This document shows, piece by piece, positions 13,918 through 22,374 of a stretch of DNA of 37,696 nt. The position numbers were made by a program, and so were the translations under genes. The first letter of the stretch is position 1; every line of letters starts with the position of its first letter. The stretch is from an uncultured Akkermansia sp. (GTDB taxonomy: Bacteria > Verrucomicrobiota > Verrucomicrobiia > Verrucomicrobiales > Akkermansiaceae), in the NCBI GenBank assembly GCA_904501915.1, contig CAJGCV010000006.1:1-37696 (forward strand). The letters run 5' to 3'. Under the pieces are notes generated by a model. That model saw only the letters and a list, made by a program, of their open reading frames with translations, had not been told where the DNA came from and did no database searches.

Positions 13918-13929
13918 AGTCGTTATGTG

Positions 13930-15585
13930 TTAAGTTGTAGGCATCGGCTGAATCTTGCTAGCATGAGCACTCCAGTTGGTTGCTGCCTTGTATGCCTCTA
14001 CGCTCTCTGCCGGGACGTAGATGATAACATCGTCCGGAATCTTGTCAAACGTGTTAGATTGTATTGCTGGCGGTGTTGCGTTACTGACGTATATATACCC
14101 CAAACTATAACAGTTCTGAAAGCATTGTGAACCGATAGTTGTAACCATGCTCGGTATGGTAATGGATGGCAAGCAATAGCAATTGCGAAAGCAGTTAACG
14201 CCTAACTGAGTCACATTCTCCGATATGATGACTTCTACAAGGGTCTGACAGTTAGAACATATACTATTATTTAAACGCGTGACACCTTGTGGAATAACAA
14301 GGCTTGGCAATTGCATGCAGTTCTCAAATGCGTATGTAGCAATACTATTCAATCCTGCAGGTATGTTAATTTCACGCAGGTTTGAACAAGAGGCAAAAGC
14401 ATAATCTGCAATCTGAGTCACTCCATCTGCTATATGGACTGTTTCCAGCCCTGTGCAACCATTAAAGACATTAGTCGTTATTGCACCTACATTAGGGATG
14501 TCTATTGATTTAAGCGATGTGCAATTCCGGAAAGCAGAAGAGGCTATTGAATAAACACCATCAGGTATTTTTATGCTTTTCAGATGATTACAATCATTGA
14601 AAGCTGAACTCAATATTCTTGTTACACCATCAGGTATTATTACATTTTCAAGCATTGAACAGCCGCTTGCTAAATCCGTATTGATTTCTGTAAGCAGTGG
14701 CGGAAGACAAAGCCTCTTTACTCTGGTTCGAGAGCAAGCGAGCTGCTGTATGACAGTAATATTGGGCGACAAAGCCAAACTTGATATATTAGAGTTGTAG
14801 AATGCACTATTTTCGATTACTGTTACTCCTCGTGGAACGACTAGACTACGCAATTTGAATGTGCTAGAGAACGCACTAAATTCTATTGTGTCAATAGAGT
14901 CCTTCGGAATATTCACTAACGCCAAATTCGTACATTGCATAAATGCATAGCTACCTATTTTTGCACCAAGGCCCAACTCAACACGCTTTATGCTATTCTG
15001 ATAGACTTTATTCTGACTATTCTTAGAAGTTTTCTCAGCCCATAACAAACACGAATCATAGTTTGATTGCCCCATCAGCTTAATCGTGCTTCCGGCTGAC
15101 GGAGTGATAGTTATCAAGTATGATCCAGCCGAAGGATAAGTATGCGGCGTATTTATTAGCGTACTCAAAGAAGTACCTATAACCGTATTCTGCTGACTTT
15201 CGTCTCCCCAGTCAATGGTCACCGTACCATTTATCGCAAGGCCCAAGGACGGACTAATTCTGCCCTCTGGAAGTGTTATATATATGCGGCTCTTGCCATC
15301 ACTTGTGATATAAGTCGCACCAATATCCATCATGCCGTACTGGGCGCAGTAAGCCTGTGCGTCAGCTAGCGGCCAGTTCCACTCCTGGAATGTCAAGCCT
15401 TCATGGGCAGGCGGTGTCGGCAGCTCCGTCAGGGCCGCGAATTCCTCCGCTGAGTATGATGCAACTTCGCTGCCATCATAATCATATAGTATAACATCTT
15501 TTTCAGCAGCCAGTGCAGGACCTGGGGCTGCTCCGGCATTGCCTGCGAAATCTATCTTCGCCAGATTTATCAGTTTCATCCCCAT
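13930..15585 (-). CDS. BspA-type leucine-rich-repeat tail fibre/adhesin
   Basis: The 551-aa protein has an N-terminal part (about 1-170) with a TVTIDWGDES segment resembling PKD-like beta domains. Many BspA/LRR_5 repeats follow (about 195-520), of the form 'I...AF..C..L..I.IP.GV..I', for example TSLKSIDIPNVGAI and SNLREINIPAG. It ends with YIYVSNATPPAIQ and DDVIIYVPAESVEAYKAAT, the usual end of such LRR domains. BspA-type LRRs are typical of host-surface proteins of Bacteroidetes. As the last fibre gene it probably binds the host envelope. The LRR part is clearly more AT-rich than adjacent genes, suggesting recent acquisition. Confidence 0.75.
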   Translation of the reverse strand: MGMKLINLAKIDFAGNAGAAPGPALAAEKDVILYDYDGSEVASYSAEEFAALTELPTPPAHEGLTFQEWNWPLADAQAYCAQYGMMDIGATYITSDGKSRIYITLPEGRISPSLGLAINGTVTIDWGDESQQNTVIGTSLSTLINTPHTYPSAGSYLITITPSAGSTIKLMGQSNYDSCLLWAEKTSKNSQNKVYQNSIKRVELGLGAKIGSYAFMQCTNLALVNIPKDSIDTIEFSAFSSTFKLRSLVVPRGVTVIENSAFYNSNISSLALSPNITVIQQLACSRTRVKRLCLPPLLTEINTDLASGCSMLENVIIPDGVTRILSSAFNDCNHLKSIKIPDGVYSIASSAFRNCTSLKSIDIPNVGAITTNVFNGCTGLETVHIADGVTQIADYAFASCSNLREINIPAGLNSIATYAFENCMQLPSLVIPQGVTRLNNSICSNCQTLVEVIISENVTQLGVNCFRNCYCLPSITIPSMVTTIGSQCFQNCYSLGYIYVSNATPPAIQSNTFDKIPDDVIIYVPAESVEAYKAATNWSAHASKIQPMPTT

Positions 15586-15598
15586 AGCGCTCCACGTG

Positions 15599-15829
15599 TT
15601 AATATCTTACCACTACCTCGTTATCGGTGTTGCCCGTCAGTTTGATGAACATACCGGGCACGGCATTGGTCACCACCACGTCCTGCCCGGCCTCGCTGGC
15701 CTCATCCCAGGGCGTGAAGTTCTCGCCGTCCACTCCATACTCCAGCGTGTAGCCCTCGCTGGTCTGACCTATCACGAATCTTGGTGCCGGTGCCTTGAAT
15801 GGCTCATCTCCGTTTACTATCAGTTTCAT
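15599..15829 (-). CDS. Small structural protein candidate (76 aa)
   Basis: This 76-aa beta-rich protein begins MKLIVNGDEPFKAPAPRFVI and contains YTLEYGVDGENFTPWDEAS and FIKLTGNTDNEVVVRY. Such short beta proteins between fibre genes are often fibre attachment or decoration modules. It shares the wording 'EYGVDGENFTPWDEA' type with the 'EWSRDGRTWIRET' segment of the next upstream fibre, so the two may bear related small domains. Function is inferred from position. Confidence 0.55.
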   Translation of the reverse strand: MKLIVNGDEPFKAPAPRFVIGQTSEGYTLEYGVDGENFTPWDEASEAGQDVVVTNAVPGMFIKLTGNTDNEVVVRY

Positions 15830-15847
15830 TGCTTTATAGTTTAATCA

Positions 15848-17005
15848 TTAGTTATCCTGTGTTGTCCATCCGCTCGGAACTCCGCTCGCTCCGGCTGGCA
15901 GTGTGGTGCCCGCGGCTTTCGTTATCACTCCCGATGCCGCCACGTTAGCCAGCCAGTTGTCCAAACAGCTGGTAGCCGATATATCGGTAGCCAGCATCGT
16001 CACTGCTGCCAGCTTGATGCAATTCTGGAACATACTTCCGTATGCGTATGCCGACAACCTTGCTGCCGGCAATACAGGTGCCTGCGTCAGGTTGCGACAC
16101 CCATAGAACATCATATAGTAATCACCATTATACAGTGTCGTAGCAGGTAGGGCGGGCGCCTTCGTCAGCCCCTGGCAGTTTTCAAACATTCCCTGGCAGA
16201 CAAACGAGCCGGTGATAGTCACCAGCCGCAAGTCGGGAACCGACGTGATGCCGGAGCTGCGAAACATATACTTCATCGCGGACTTGCCGGCACGTGTAAC
16301 CAGCAACTCCGGCGGTGTTGTCAGACTGCTGGTACTCTGGAACATCTCCTCGCATGCTGATTCCGGCAGCTCCGTTACGCTCATGGCTGGTGCGTTGGTT
16401 ATCAACGCAGCATAGAACATCTGGTAGTAAGCATGATGCCCCACCGTGGTGGCGGGCAGCACACTCATCGCCGTGCACTCCTGAGCATCCAATCCCTCGA
16501 ACATCTCCGCGTAAGCGTATGCCCCTATGGATGTTGCCGGCAGGTCGGGTAGTGCCGTAAGTGAGCGGTCATAAAAGAACAGCTTAAAAAAGCAATAATC
16601 GGGCAGCGTAGTAATATGCTCCCAGTCCGCCTGCTCAGGCTCCAGCATGCTGCGTATATCACCCGAACATGCCACCCTCAAGTCATCCGGAATGACGAAA
16701 TGGCAGTAGATCGTTGTAGAATTCGCCATCCGCGTACCCTTACCCCTGAAATAGACAATACCGCCGGCGGGTATGTTGCCGGTGGTTATATTGTGCGCGT
16801 TGCCGTCATTGGTCTCCCTAATCCAGGTCCTGCCGTCACGGCTCCACTCCGCGTACTGATAGTCGGATGCCGTCACCCCTGCCGGTATGGAGAGCGTCAC
16901 GCTGCCGGCTGTCTGCATCGTGAACTTGATACAGCGCAGCTGGAGCGGAGGCAGCACCTCCTTACCCATCACCCTGCGGCGGTTAAGCGGTTGCAAACTT
17001 GACAT
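15848..17005 (-). CDS. Repeat-containing tail fibre protein
   Basis: The 385-aa protein opens with a beta-sandwich-like region (about 20-110, CIKFTMQTAGSVTLSIPAG). It then contains about nine repeats of roughly 22-24 residues, of the form 'L...P.LPAT..G.YAY..MF.GC', for example NLTQAPVLPAARLSAYAYG. These are LRR-like surface-protein repeats distinct from the BspA repeats of the neighbouring fibre. It ends in a glycine/alanine-rich tail. Probably a receptor-binding or fibre component. It overlaps the collagen-like gene by 23 bp. Confidence 0.65.
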   Translation of the reverse strand: MSSLQPLNRRRVMGKEVLPPLQLRCIKFTMQTAGSVTLSIPAGVTASDYQYAEWSRDGRTWIRETNDGNAHNITTGNIPAGGIVYFRGKGTRMANSTTIYCHFVIPDDLRVACSGDIRSMLEPEQADWEHITTLPDYCFFKLFFYDRSLTALPDLPATSIGAYAYAEMFEGLDAQECTAMSVLPATTVGHHAYYQMFYAALITNAPAMSVTELPESACEEMFQSTSSLTTPPELLVTRAGKSAMKYMFRSSGITSVPDLRLVTITGSFVCQGMFENCQGLTKAPALPATTLYNGDYYMMFYGCRNLTQAPVLPAARLSAYAYGSMFQNCIKLAAVTMLATDISATSCLDNWLANVAASGVITKAAGTTLPAGASGVPSGWTTQDN

Positions 17006-17708
17006 AAGCCACGGACCAGTTAAGACCGTTATACATTGCGTTTATCTCATACTCACCGCCAGCCTCTATCTGGAATCCGTCGGCATAGCGGATAGTCTTG
17101 CCGTCGGCAGATGTAAATGACACGTTCGGAGTTGTGCCTGCCGTCAGACCTATCATCACCGTCTGTATCACATCGCCGGATACGGCTGGCAGTATCACTG
17201 CCAGCGTGTTTACCGCAGCAGTTGCCCTGTGATAGCGGTTCACCGCAGCAGTCAGCGTGTTGCCGCTGAAAGTCACGGCCTGTATCTGCGGGGCATCGGT
17301 TCCGGGATTGCCCTGGGGACCTTGCGGCCCAGTAGCGCCTGTGTCGCCCTTCTCACCTTGGGGACCCTGGGGGCCAGTTGCACCCGTATCTCCCTTCTCG
17401 CCTTGCGGACCTTGTGAGCCGGTTGCACCCGTGTCGCCCTTGTCACCTTTCTCACCTTTCTCACCTTGTGGGCCCTGTGGTCCTGTGGCACCCGTGTCGC
17501 CTTTTTCTCCCTGGGGACCGGCAGGGCCTGCAGGACCGGTTGCGCCGGTGTCGCCCTTGTCGCCCTTCTCACCTTGTGGTCCGGGAGGTCCTACGATGCC
17601 GCCCTCATTGACAGCCTCCACCAGCTCGTTCACCTTCTCCACCATCGGGTTCAGGTCATCGGCATACAACACTTTGCCGTCTTCGAATGTCTTATCCAGT
17701 ATATCCAT
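16983..17708 (-). CDS. Collagen-like tail fibre protein
   Basis: The 241-aa protein has an N-terminal helical attachment segment (about 1-38, MVEKVNELVEAVNEGG). A collagen-like tract of about 30 Gly-X-Y triplets (about 38-137, mostly GPQGEKGDTGATG types) and a C-terminal globular beta domain of about 100 residues (TFSGNTLTAAVNRYHRATAA onward) follow. Gly-X-Y repeats form trimeric stalks in phage fibres. It is the first of three consecutive fibre genes after the portal region. The C-terminal domain probably trimerises or binds a ligand. Confidence 0.75.
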   Translation of the reverse strand: MDILDKTFEDGKVLYADDLNPMVEKVNELVEAVNEGGIVGPPGPQGEKGDKGDTGATGPAGPAGPQGEKGDTGATGPQGPQGEKGEKGDKGDTGATGSQGPQGEKGDTGATGPQGPQGEKGDTGATGPQGPQGNPGTDAPQIQAVTFSGNTLTAAVNRYHRATAAVNTLAVILPAVSGDVIQTVMIGLTAGTTPNVSFTSADGKTIRYADGFQIEAGGEYEINAMYNGLNWSVAYVKFATA

Positions 17709-17721
17709 ATCCTTGCGTTTG

Positions 17722-18300
17722 TTAATCTCCTATTACATAGAACTTGCGGCGTGATGCCCTGATCTTGGGCTGGCATTTGTCACCGCAGCAGCCGGTGCCC
17801 TGCACCTGCCTCCAGTATCTCATTGTGTCGGCCAGATACTGACGGCCTATCTTCTCGCTGTCCTTGCTCACGCCCTGTATGCTTTGGGCGCTGGCCGGAC
17901 TGCTGTCGTCTCCCTCCTTCACCACCACGCCGTATGGTGTCACCTGCAGCGGGTGGTTCTTAATAAAGCGCGCGAACACCAGATAGCTCTCGGCGGCTTT
18001 CAGTCCCTGGAACCTGCGGGTGCATCCGCACTCATCCACGTACTGCCCGCCGTTCAGCAGCTTCTTCTCCTCCGGGGTCAATACCACACCGATGGGGCCG
18101 CCCAGCGTACCCTGTCCCAGTGGTGTCTGCCCCAGCACCATTGCCGAGCCGTAGGAGGTCAGCCTGTCGTACTCATCAACGCCGAGGAGCGGGATAATAT
18201 CCAGCTCCTCCGTCTCGCGTATGAACACCTCCACGCGGTTACGCTGCGTGTTTGTCGCTATCTCGCGATACTTGCGTATGTCCTCAACCGTTATCAGCAT
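17722..18300 (-). CDS. Putative head-tail connector protein
   Basis: The 192-aa protein begins MLITVEDIRKYREIATNTQ and is mostly helical, with VEVFIRETEELDIIPLLGVDEYDRL early and a CGCTRRFQGLKAAESYLVFARF segment in the middle. Its place directly after the portal gene (1-bp gap) and its size suit a head-completion or connector protein, and similar uncharacterised proteins occur beside portals in Bacteroidetes phages. There is a C-terminal cysteine cluster (GTGCCGDKCQPK). The role is inferred from position. Confidence 0.55.
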   Translation of the reverse strand: MLITVEDIRKYREIATNTQRNRVEVFIRETEELDIIPLLGVDEYDRLTSYGSAMVLGQTPLGQGTLGGPIGVVLTPEEKKLLNGGQYVDECGCTRRFQGLKAAESYLVFARFIKNHPLQVTPYGVVVKEGDDSSPASAQSIQGVSKDSEKIGRQYLADTMRYWRQVQGTGCCGDKCQPKIRASRRKFYVIGD

Positions 18301-18301
18301 A

Positions 18302-19579
18302 TCATTTAGTTCCGTTAATCAGTTCGTCAATATCCTCATCCTCCAGACCATAGACGCGGGCCAGCACGGCACGCTTGGCTTGCTCCGTCTTGCCGCTGTC
18401 AAACAATATCTCCAGCATCCGCTCCGTCCTGTCGCCCAGGGCCTCGGCTATCGTCTGGTTGACATTGTACACCTTGGGCATGATAGAGTAGTCGCCGTCC
18501 GGATTCAGGCGGCTGATGCCGTCCAGATGCTGAAACACGTCGGCCATTACACGCTCCAGCAGCAGGCGCTCGGTCTCAGTCTGCGAGTTGTAATAGTCAT
18601 ACGCCTCCTTCATCGCGGTGGATCCGAAGTTAGAGCCCACATCCTTGGCCCGCAATATAGGCGGCTGGCAGAACGCGGCACCGATGCGGTCGGGCACCTT
18701 ATCGTCGGCCTGCTTGAATTTCTGGTCGGTGTTATTGGTCTCGAACGGCTTGAACTCCGGCTCCTGCTCGCCCTCCTCCAGATTGCAGTACAGCATACGG
18801 CCTGCCTTCGTGTCGCCCTGGAACTGGGCCAGCTCCTCCTTGCGTTCATCGGCCTGTTCCTTGCTGTTTGCGCCGTTCAGGTGGTCGATAAACATGCCGG
18901 CGGGCAGGTAGTTGTTCCTGATGTTGCGGTATGACAGGTTGCTCAGTCCCTCCTCGGCTGACATATCGGTCAGCGCTGCGTCATACACCGGCAGCGGGTA
19001 GCACTTGGGTCCGCGCCTGGAGTAGTAGTATATCTGGCCGTTCCATGCCTCCCAGCCTCCGGCCTCCTCCACCTGCTGCCGTATGGCCTCATGGTCCGGA
19101 TCGAAGAAGTCAAACCACTCGATGTCCTGTGAACGGAACCGGCGAAGGTTGGTGTTCCTACGTCCCCAGTCCTTATGCAGCGCGATGCGGTTCGTGTTGT
19201 AGTCATCGTCCAGCTCACCCAGGCGCAGCCACTCGAACGGCACATGCGCCACGCTGGTTATCTCGTAGCGGGCGTTCCAGTTGACGTGCAGGGCGAAACC
19301 TCCGAAGGTGGCGAGGTCACGGGCGACGGCATCCAACAAGTCATCCGCACGGTCACCGCGCCCGTTCACCACAGCCTTATAGAAGTCACGCTGCCGGAAT
19401 CCCCTGCCAAACAGGAACCGCCCGTACTGCTCCACACAGGCACCGCCGGTGATGCTGGCTCCGACCACCTCCATTACCTTCTGGGGATAGTCGTTCTGCT
19501 CACCATACATCTGTATGTGATATATCCGGTCATTGCGGGTCTTCAGCGGTTTCTCCGTCTTCAGTGATTCCAGCTTCAT
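18302..19579 (-). CDS. Portal protein
   Basis: The 425-aa protein reads like a phage portal: an N-terminal region with YGEQNDYPQKVMEVVGASITG, a central DLATFGGFALHVNWN and HVPFEWLRLGELDD segment, and a C-terminal long helix region with RIGAAFCQPPILRAKDVGSN followed by FGSTAMKEAYDYYNSQTETER and ERVMADVFQHL, the typical stem/crown helices. It forms the dodecameric DNA entry pore at the capsid vertex. Unusually it lies downstream of the major capsid gene (two genes between) rather than just after terminase. The length is normal for a portal. Confidence 0.75.
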   Translation of the reverse strand: MKLESLKTEKPLKTRNDRIYHIQMYGEQNDYPQKVMEVVGASITGGACVEQYGRFLFGRGFRQRDFYKAVVNGRGDRADDLLDAVARDLATFGGFALHVNWNARYEITSVAHVPFEWLRLGELDDDYNTNRIALHKDWGRRNTNLRRFRSQDIEWFDFFDPDHEAIRQQVEEAGGWEAWNGQIYYYSRRGPKCYPLPVYDAALTDMSAEEGLSNLSYRNIRNNYLPAGMFIDHLNGANSKEQADERKEELAQFQGDTKAGRMLYCNLEEGEQEPEFKPFETNNTDQKFKQADDKVPDRIGAAFCQPPILRAKDVGSNFGSTAMKEAYDYYNSQTETERLLLERVMADVFQHLDGISRLNPDGDYSIMPKVYNVNQTIAEALGDRTERMLEILFDSGKTEQAKRAVLARVYGLEDEDIDELINGTK

Positions 19580-19585
19580 AGCGTC

Positions 19586-20116
19586 TTACTTCTTTGTGTT
19601 GCTTTTCTTGTTTTTCTTGCCATCAGCGGTCTTTTCCTCCTCGGCTGGTGCATCTGCCGGGGCTTCTGCTTTGGATTCGTCAGCGGGCGCGCCAGCGTTT
19701 GCTGCGGCTTCGTCCTCCTGCTTTCCGTACACCTCCTCCTCCCAGTTATCTGGCAGCACGCTGAACAGGCGCTTGCAGGTGGGATGGATGCGCAGGTGAT
19801 GGATTGCCAACTCATCGGTGATGTTGTGTGTGGTCGCGGTCTTGGTCGGGTCTTTCGGGTCCACTAGGACGGCACCGGCCCGCAGGTCATATCTCTTCTC
19901 TTGCATTGCTTTCAGTTTTTCGGGATTCCCCTTCATGATTAGTATGTACGCATCTATCCAGCAGTCACCGCATGACTTGTTGAGATGATTGTGGTAGATG
20001 CTCTTGTATAGTTTCTCGGTTTCGGAACGGAATTCAGCAGAACGGGCGATGAGGCCGCGAACCTCCGCGGCACTCATACCCTTATACTGCTCCTTGTATT
20101 GCTCCAGCGTCATCAT
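19586..20116 (-). CDS. Structural-region protein, unknown
   Basis: This 176-aa protein has a helical N-terminal domain (LEQYKEQYKGMSAAEVRGLI; CGDCWIDAYILIMKG; IHHLRIHPTCKRLFSVLPDNW). It ends in a disordered, Ala/Glu/Lys-rich tail finishing KKNKKSNTKK. It is coupled to the upstream gene by overlap (20113-20116) and followed after 6 bp by the portal. Position suggests a head or head-tail component; C66 and C69 (SCGDC, approximate) could bind metal. No family recognised. Confidence 0.55.
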   Translation of the reverse strand: MMTLEQYKEQYKGMSAAEVRGLIARSAEFRSETEKLYKSIYHNHLNKSCGDCWIDAYILIMKGNPEKLKAMQEKRYDLRAGAVLVDPKDPTKTATTHNITDELAIHHLRIHPTCKRLFSVLPDNWEEEVYGKQEDEAAANAGAPADESKAEAPADAPAEEEKTADGKKNKKSNTKK

Positions 20117-20682
20117 GCTGCTACCAGAGCGTCAATCATAGTCTTGGTTGCGGCCAGGTCGGTGACGAACACCGAGGTAGGCAGCTCGCTCTCGCGTGCG
20201 TTGTCGTCGCTCGCCATGGTGGTGGCGTTCAGTACGCCGTCGCCGTCGGTACTGTTGCCATCGGAGGCAGAAGCGGTCAGGCCGTTCTGACGTCCGTACA
20301 CCTCATATACGGTCCCGGGGTTACTGATGTCCACGCGCTTGACGATGAACACGAACCTGCCCTGAATCAGGGCGTTGATGGCATCCTTGTTTTCCTGAGT
20401 GTTGTCGAAGGCACGCAGGATAACCTGATGTATCAGGCTGTTGCCGTAGGTGCCGCGGTTCATCGAGTAGCTGGCCTCGAAGGCACGGTCCTTACTGGTC
20501 AGGCGGTAGGCTTTGGCCTGTCCCGCCAGCACGATGGAGCTGATTACACCGTTAGCCTCGGTGATGGTGGCGTTCTGCCAATCATCGAAGTTAATGGCTA
20601 TCACCTCACCGCTGATGGCTCCGTTACCGTTACGGCAGGAGCCCAGTGCTGCGTTTGCAGCCAGTCTTGCACATGTCAACAT
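20113..20682 (-). CDS. Structural protein candidate after major capsid
   Basis: The 189-aa protein is beta-rich: GNGAISGEVIAINFDDWQNA, KAYRLTSKDRAFEASYSMN, RFVFIVKRVDIS, TVYEVYGRQNGLTAS. The pattern, including 'YEVYGRQNGL', resembles tail-tube or decoration proteins of Bacteroidetes phages. It follows the capsid gene but lies beyond the terminator at 20711-20754, so it should be made in smaller amounts. If it is the tail tube protein, it is separated from the other tail genes. Role uncertain. Confidence 0.55.
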   Translation of the reverse strand: MLTCARLAANAALGSCRNGNGAISGEVIAINFDDWQNATITEANGVISSIVLAGQAKAYRLTSKDRAFEASYSMNRGTYGNSLIHQVILRAFDNTQENKDAINALIQGRFVFIVKRVDISNPGTVYEVYGRQNGLTASASDGNSTDGDGVLNATTMASDDNARESELPTSVFVTDLAATKTMIDALVAA

Positions 20683-20710
20683 ATAGAGTTGTTTTTTTTA
20701 GAGTTGAATA

Positions 20711-20754
20711 AAAAAAGAAGGCCGGGCGGTCAGGTGTTGCAAGCCCTCCCGCCC
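20711..20754 (-). terminator. Terminator downstream of the major capsid gene
   Basis: GGGCGG (20724-20729) pairs with CCGCCC (20749-20754); on the minus strand the stem is followed by GGCCTTCTTTTTTTATTC, a good U-tract. It is immediately after the capsid stop at 20768. Partial readthrough would explain high capsid and lower downstream expression. Confidence 0.7.
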
Positions 20755-20767
20755 TGTGCCTTGATGG

Positions 20768-21868
20768 TCACTCTGCGTAGATGAAGTGATCGGGGTTGGC
20801 GATCTTGGCGTCCAGCATATCCTTCAGCAGGATGTAGTTGCCGCGTTTGGTCTTATCGTACCAGATGTCGAACTCGCCGAACAGCTTGCCCCTGGTGGGT
20901 GAACCCACGGCCAGCACGGACTTGGTGGTCAGCAGGGCGCGGTGCGGGTTGTAGAATGTGGTGTCGAGATCCTGATATGCCTGGATCATTTCATCCCATA
21001 CCGGCAGGGGTATTACAGGGATGCCGAGGATGGTGAGCACTTGCACGCCCTCGGTCAAGTTGACGAAGGTCTGGGGCAGTTGCTTGCCGGTGAGGTACTG
21101 CTCGTAGGCGTCGGCGATGCTCTGGGTGACCAGGAACATGGGACGGTTCTCGATGTTGCGGTCATTCTTCATGGCGCGCAGCTTCATCGGGGCCTTGTAC
21201 CACATGCCGGTCAGCAGCTCGTAGGCGGCCTGCGGTGTCATACCTGACATCTGGGCTGCCTTAGTTGCCTGGCTGTTAGCGGCGATGGTGATGCCACGCT
21301 TGGCGTCATCAGCGACATAGGCGCGGAGCTGCTTAAACAGACCGTCGATGATGTCGAAGTAACCGAGGTCCAGACCGTCGGTATAGGTTCCGCCGTCACC
21401 GGCCTCCTCTGCGTCAACATCGTTGAACCAGATGAGACGGTAGAGGAACTTGTACACTGCGCCGATGAGCACCTCGACCACGACGTTCATGTAGTCGGTG
21501 TCGGTCAGGTCGTCAATCTCTGTGCCGGTACGCATGCTATAACGGGCCATAGTGTCCTTAAGGTCCTGGGCGCACTCCTTAAGGAATATCTCCCACTCCT
21601 TCGGCTGCCAGACCAGCTTGCGGGTGCCGATGTTCCAGTCCTGGGGTTCGGGGTCGCAGCCTTGTCCCTTCTTACCTACCAGGCCGCCCTCGGTGATGAA
21701 GCCGACCTCTTTGTCTGCTACGATGCCGCCCCACATCTGATGGATAGCGGAAATCTCCGGCAGGCGCATGATACCCTCATACACCAGCTCGTTGATGTTG
21801 CGGATCTGCTCCGCGGTAAACGTGAACTTTGATAAGTCCAGGTTAATGGTTCCTTCTGTGTTTGCCAT
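20768..21868 (-). CDS. Major capsid protein
   Basis: The 366-aa protein has the size and composition of a HK97-type capsid subunit. It follows the protease-scaffold gene by 23 bp and is followed by a strong terminator, as expected for the most abundant protein. Segments such as TFTAEQIRNINELVYEGIM, PEISAIHQMW, LITLxx-like FGEFDIWYDKT and KRGNYILLKDMLDAKIANPD fit the N-arm, and the beta-hinge and C-terminal strands. No delta-domain is visible inside it; scaffolding is supplied by the upstream gene. The call rests on context and length more than on a signature. Confidence 0.75.
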   Translation of the reverse strand: MANTEGTINLDLSKFTFTAEQIRNINELVYEGIMRLPEISAIHQMWGGIVADKEVGFITEGGLVGKKGQGCDPEPQDWNIGTRKLVWQPKEWEIFLKECAQDLKDTMARYSMRTGTEIDDLTDTDYMNVVVEVLIGAVYKFLYRLIWFNDVDAEEAGDGGTYTDGLDLGYFDIIDGLFKQLRAYVADDAKRGITIAANSQATKAAQMSGMTPQAAYELLTGMWYKAPMKLRAMKNDRNIENRPMFLVTQSIADAYEQYLTGKQLPQTFVNLTEGVQVLTILGIPVIPLPVWDEMIQAYQDLDTTFYNPHRALLTTKSVLAVGSPTRGKLFGEFDIWYDKTKRGNYILLKDMLDAKIANPDHFIYAE

Positions 21869-21891
21869 ATCTCTGTTTTTTTGTTTGGTTG

Positions 21892-22374
21892 TTACTTCTT
21901 AACCCAGCCGAGCTTCTCGCGGCATTCCTGCTTCTGCTCCTCGGCTGTTTTCTTGCCTTCCTCCTTGCCCTCGCCGGCACCCTTGCCGTTCAGACGGCTG
22001 CCCGGCTGATAGTGGCTGCCCAGCTGGCCCTTCAGGTCGTTGATCTCTTTGTCGCGCTCGGCGATGGTGGCATTGGCTGTCTCCAGCTGCTCGCGAACCC
22101 CGGCCAATTCGGTTGCATGGTTGTCACACTCGGCCTGGTGGTCGTTTCTGGCTGTCTCCAGCTGGCCCTCCAGGTCGGTAACCTGTGCCTGGAGCTGGTT
22201 GCGCTCGGCGGTCAGTGTAGCCACGCTGTTGCGGGCCTCATCTCTCTCCTGCTCCAGCTGTGCGATACGGTCGTTCAGCTGTGCGGTCTCACTAGCAGCT
22301 GCACCCTCGGTGCCCTGCTTACCCTTAGCCTCCTCGCGGGAGACCAGAGCCTTCAAATCATTGAGTAATCCCAT
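21892..22374 (-). other. Possible nested scaffold reading frame
   Basis: Within the protease gene, ATG 22372-22374 (M313, MGLLNDLKALVSREEAKGK) starts exactly where the protease domain ends and the scaffold part begins. It is preceded by an A-rich stretch (TTATCAACTCAGAGAAT) like the leaders of other genes here. In-frame internal initiation would give a separate 160-aa scaffold, as with lambda Nu3. Inference from position only. Confidence 0.35.

Noticed and set aside
13930..17708. Diversity-generating retroelement acting on the fibres
   Set aside because: No reverse transcriptase and no template repeat resembling the fibre ends were seen anywhere in the window.
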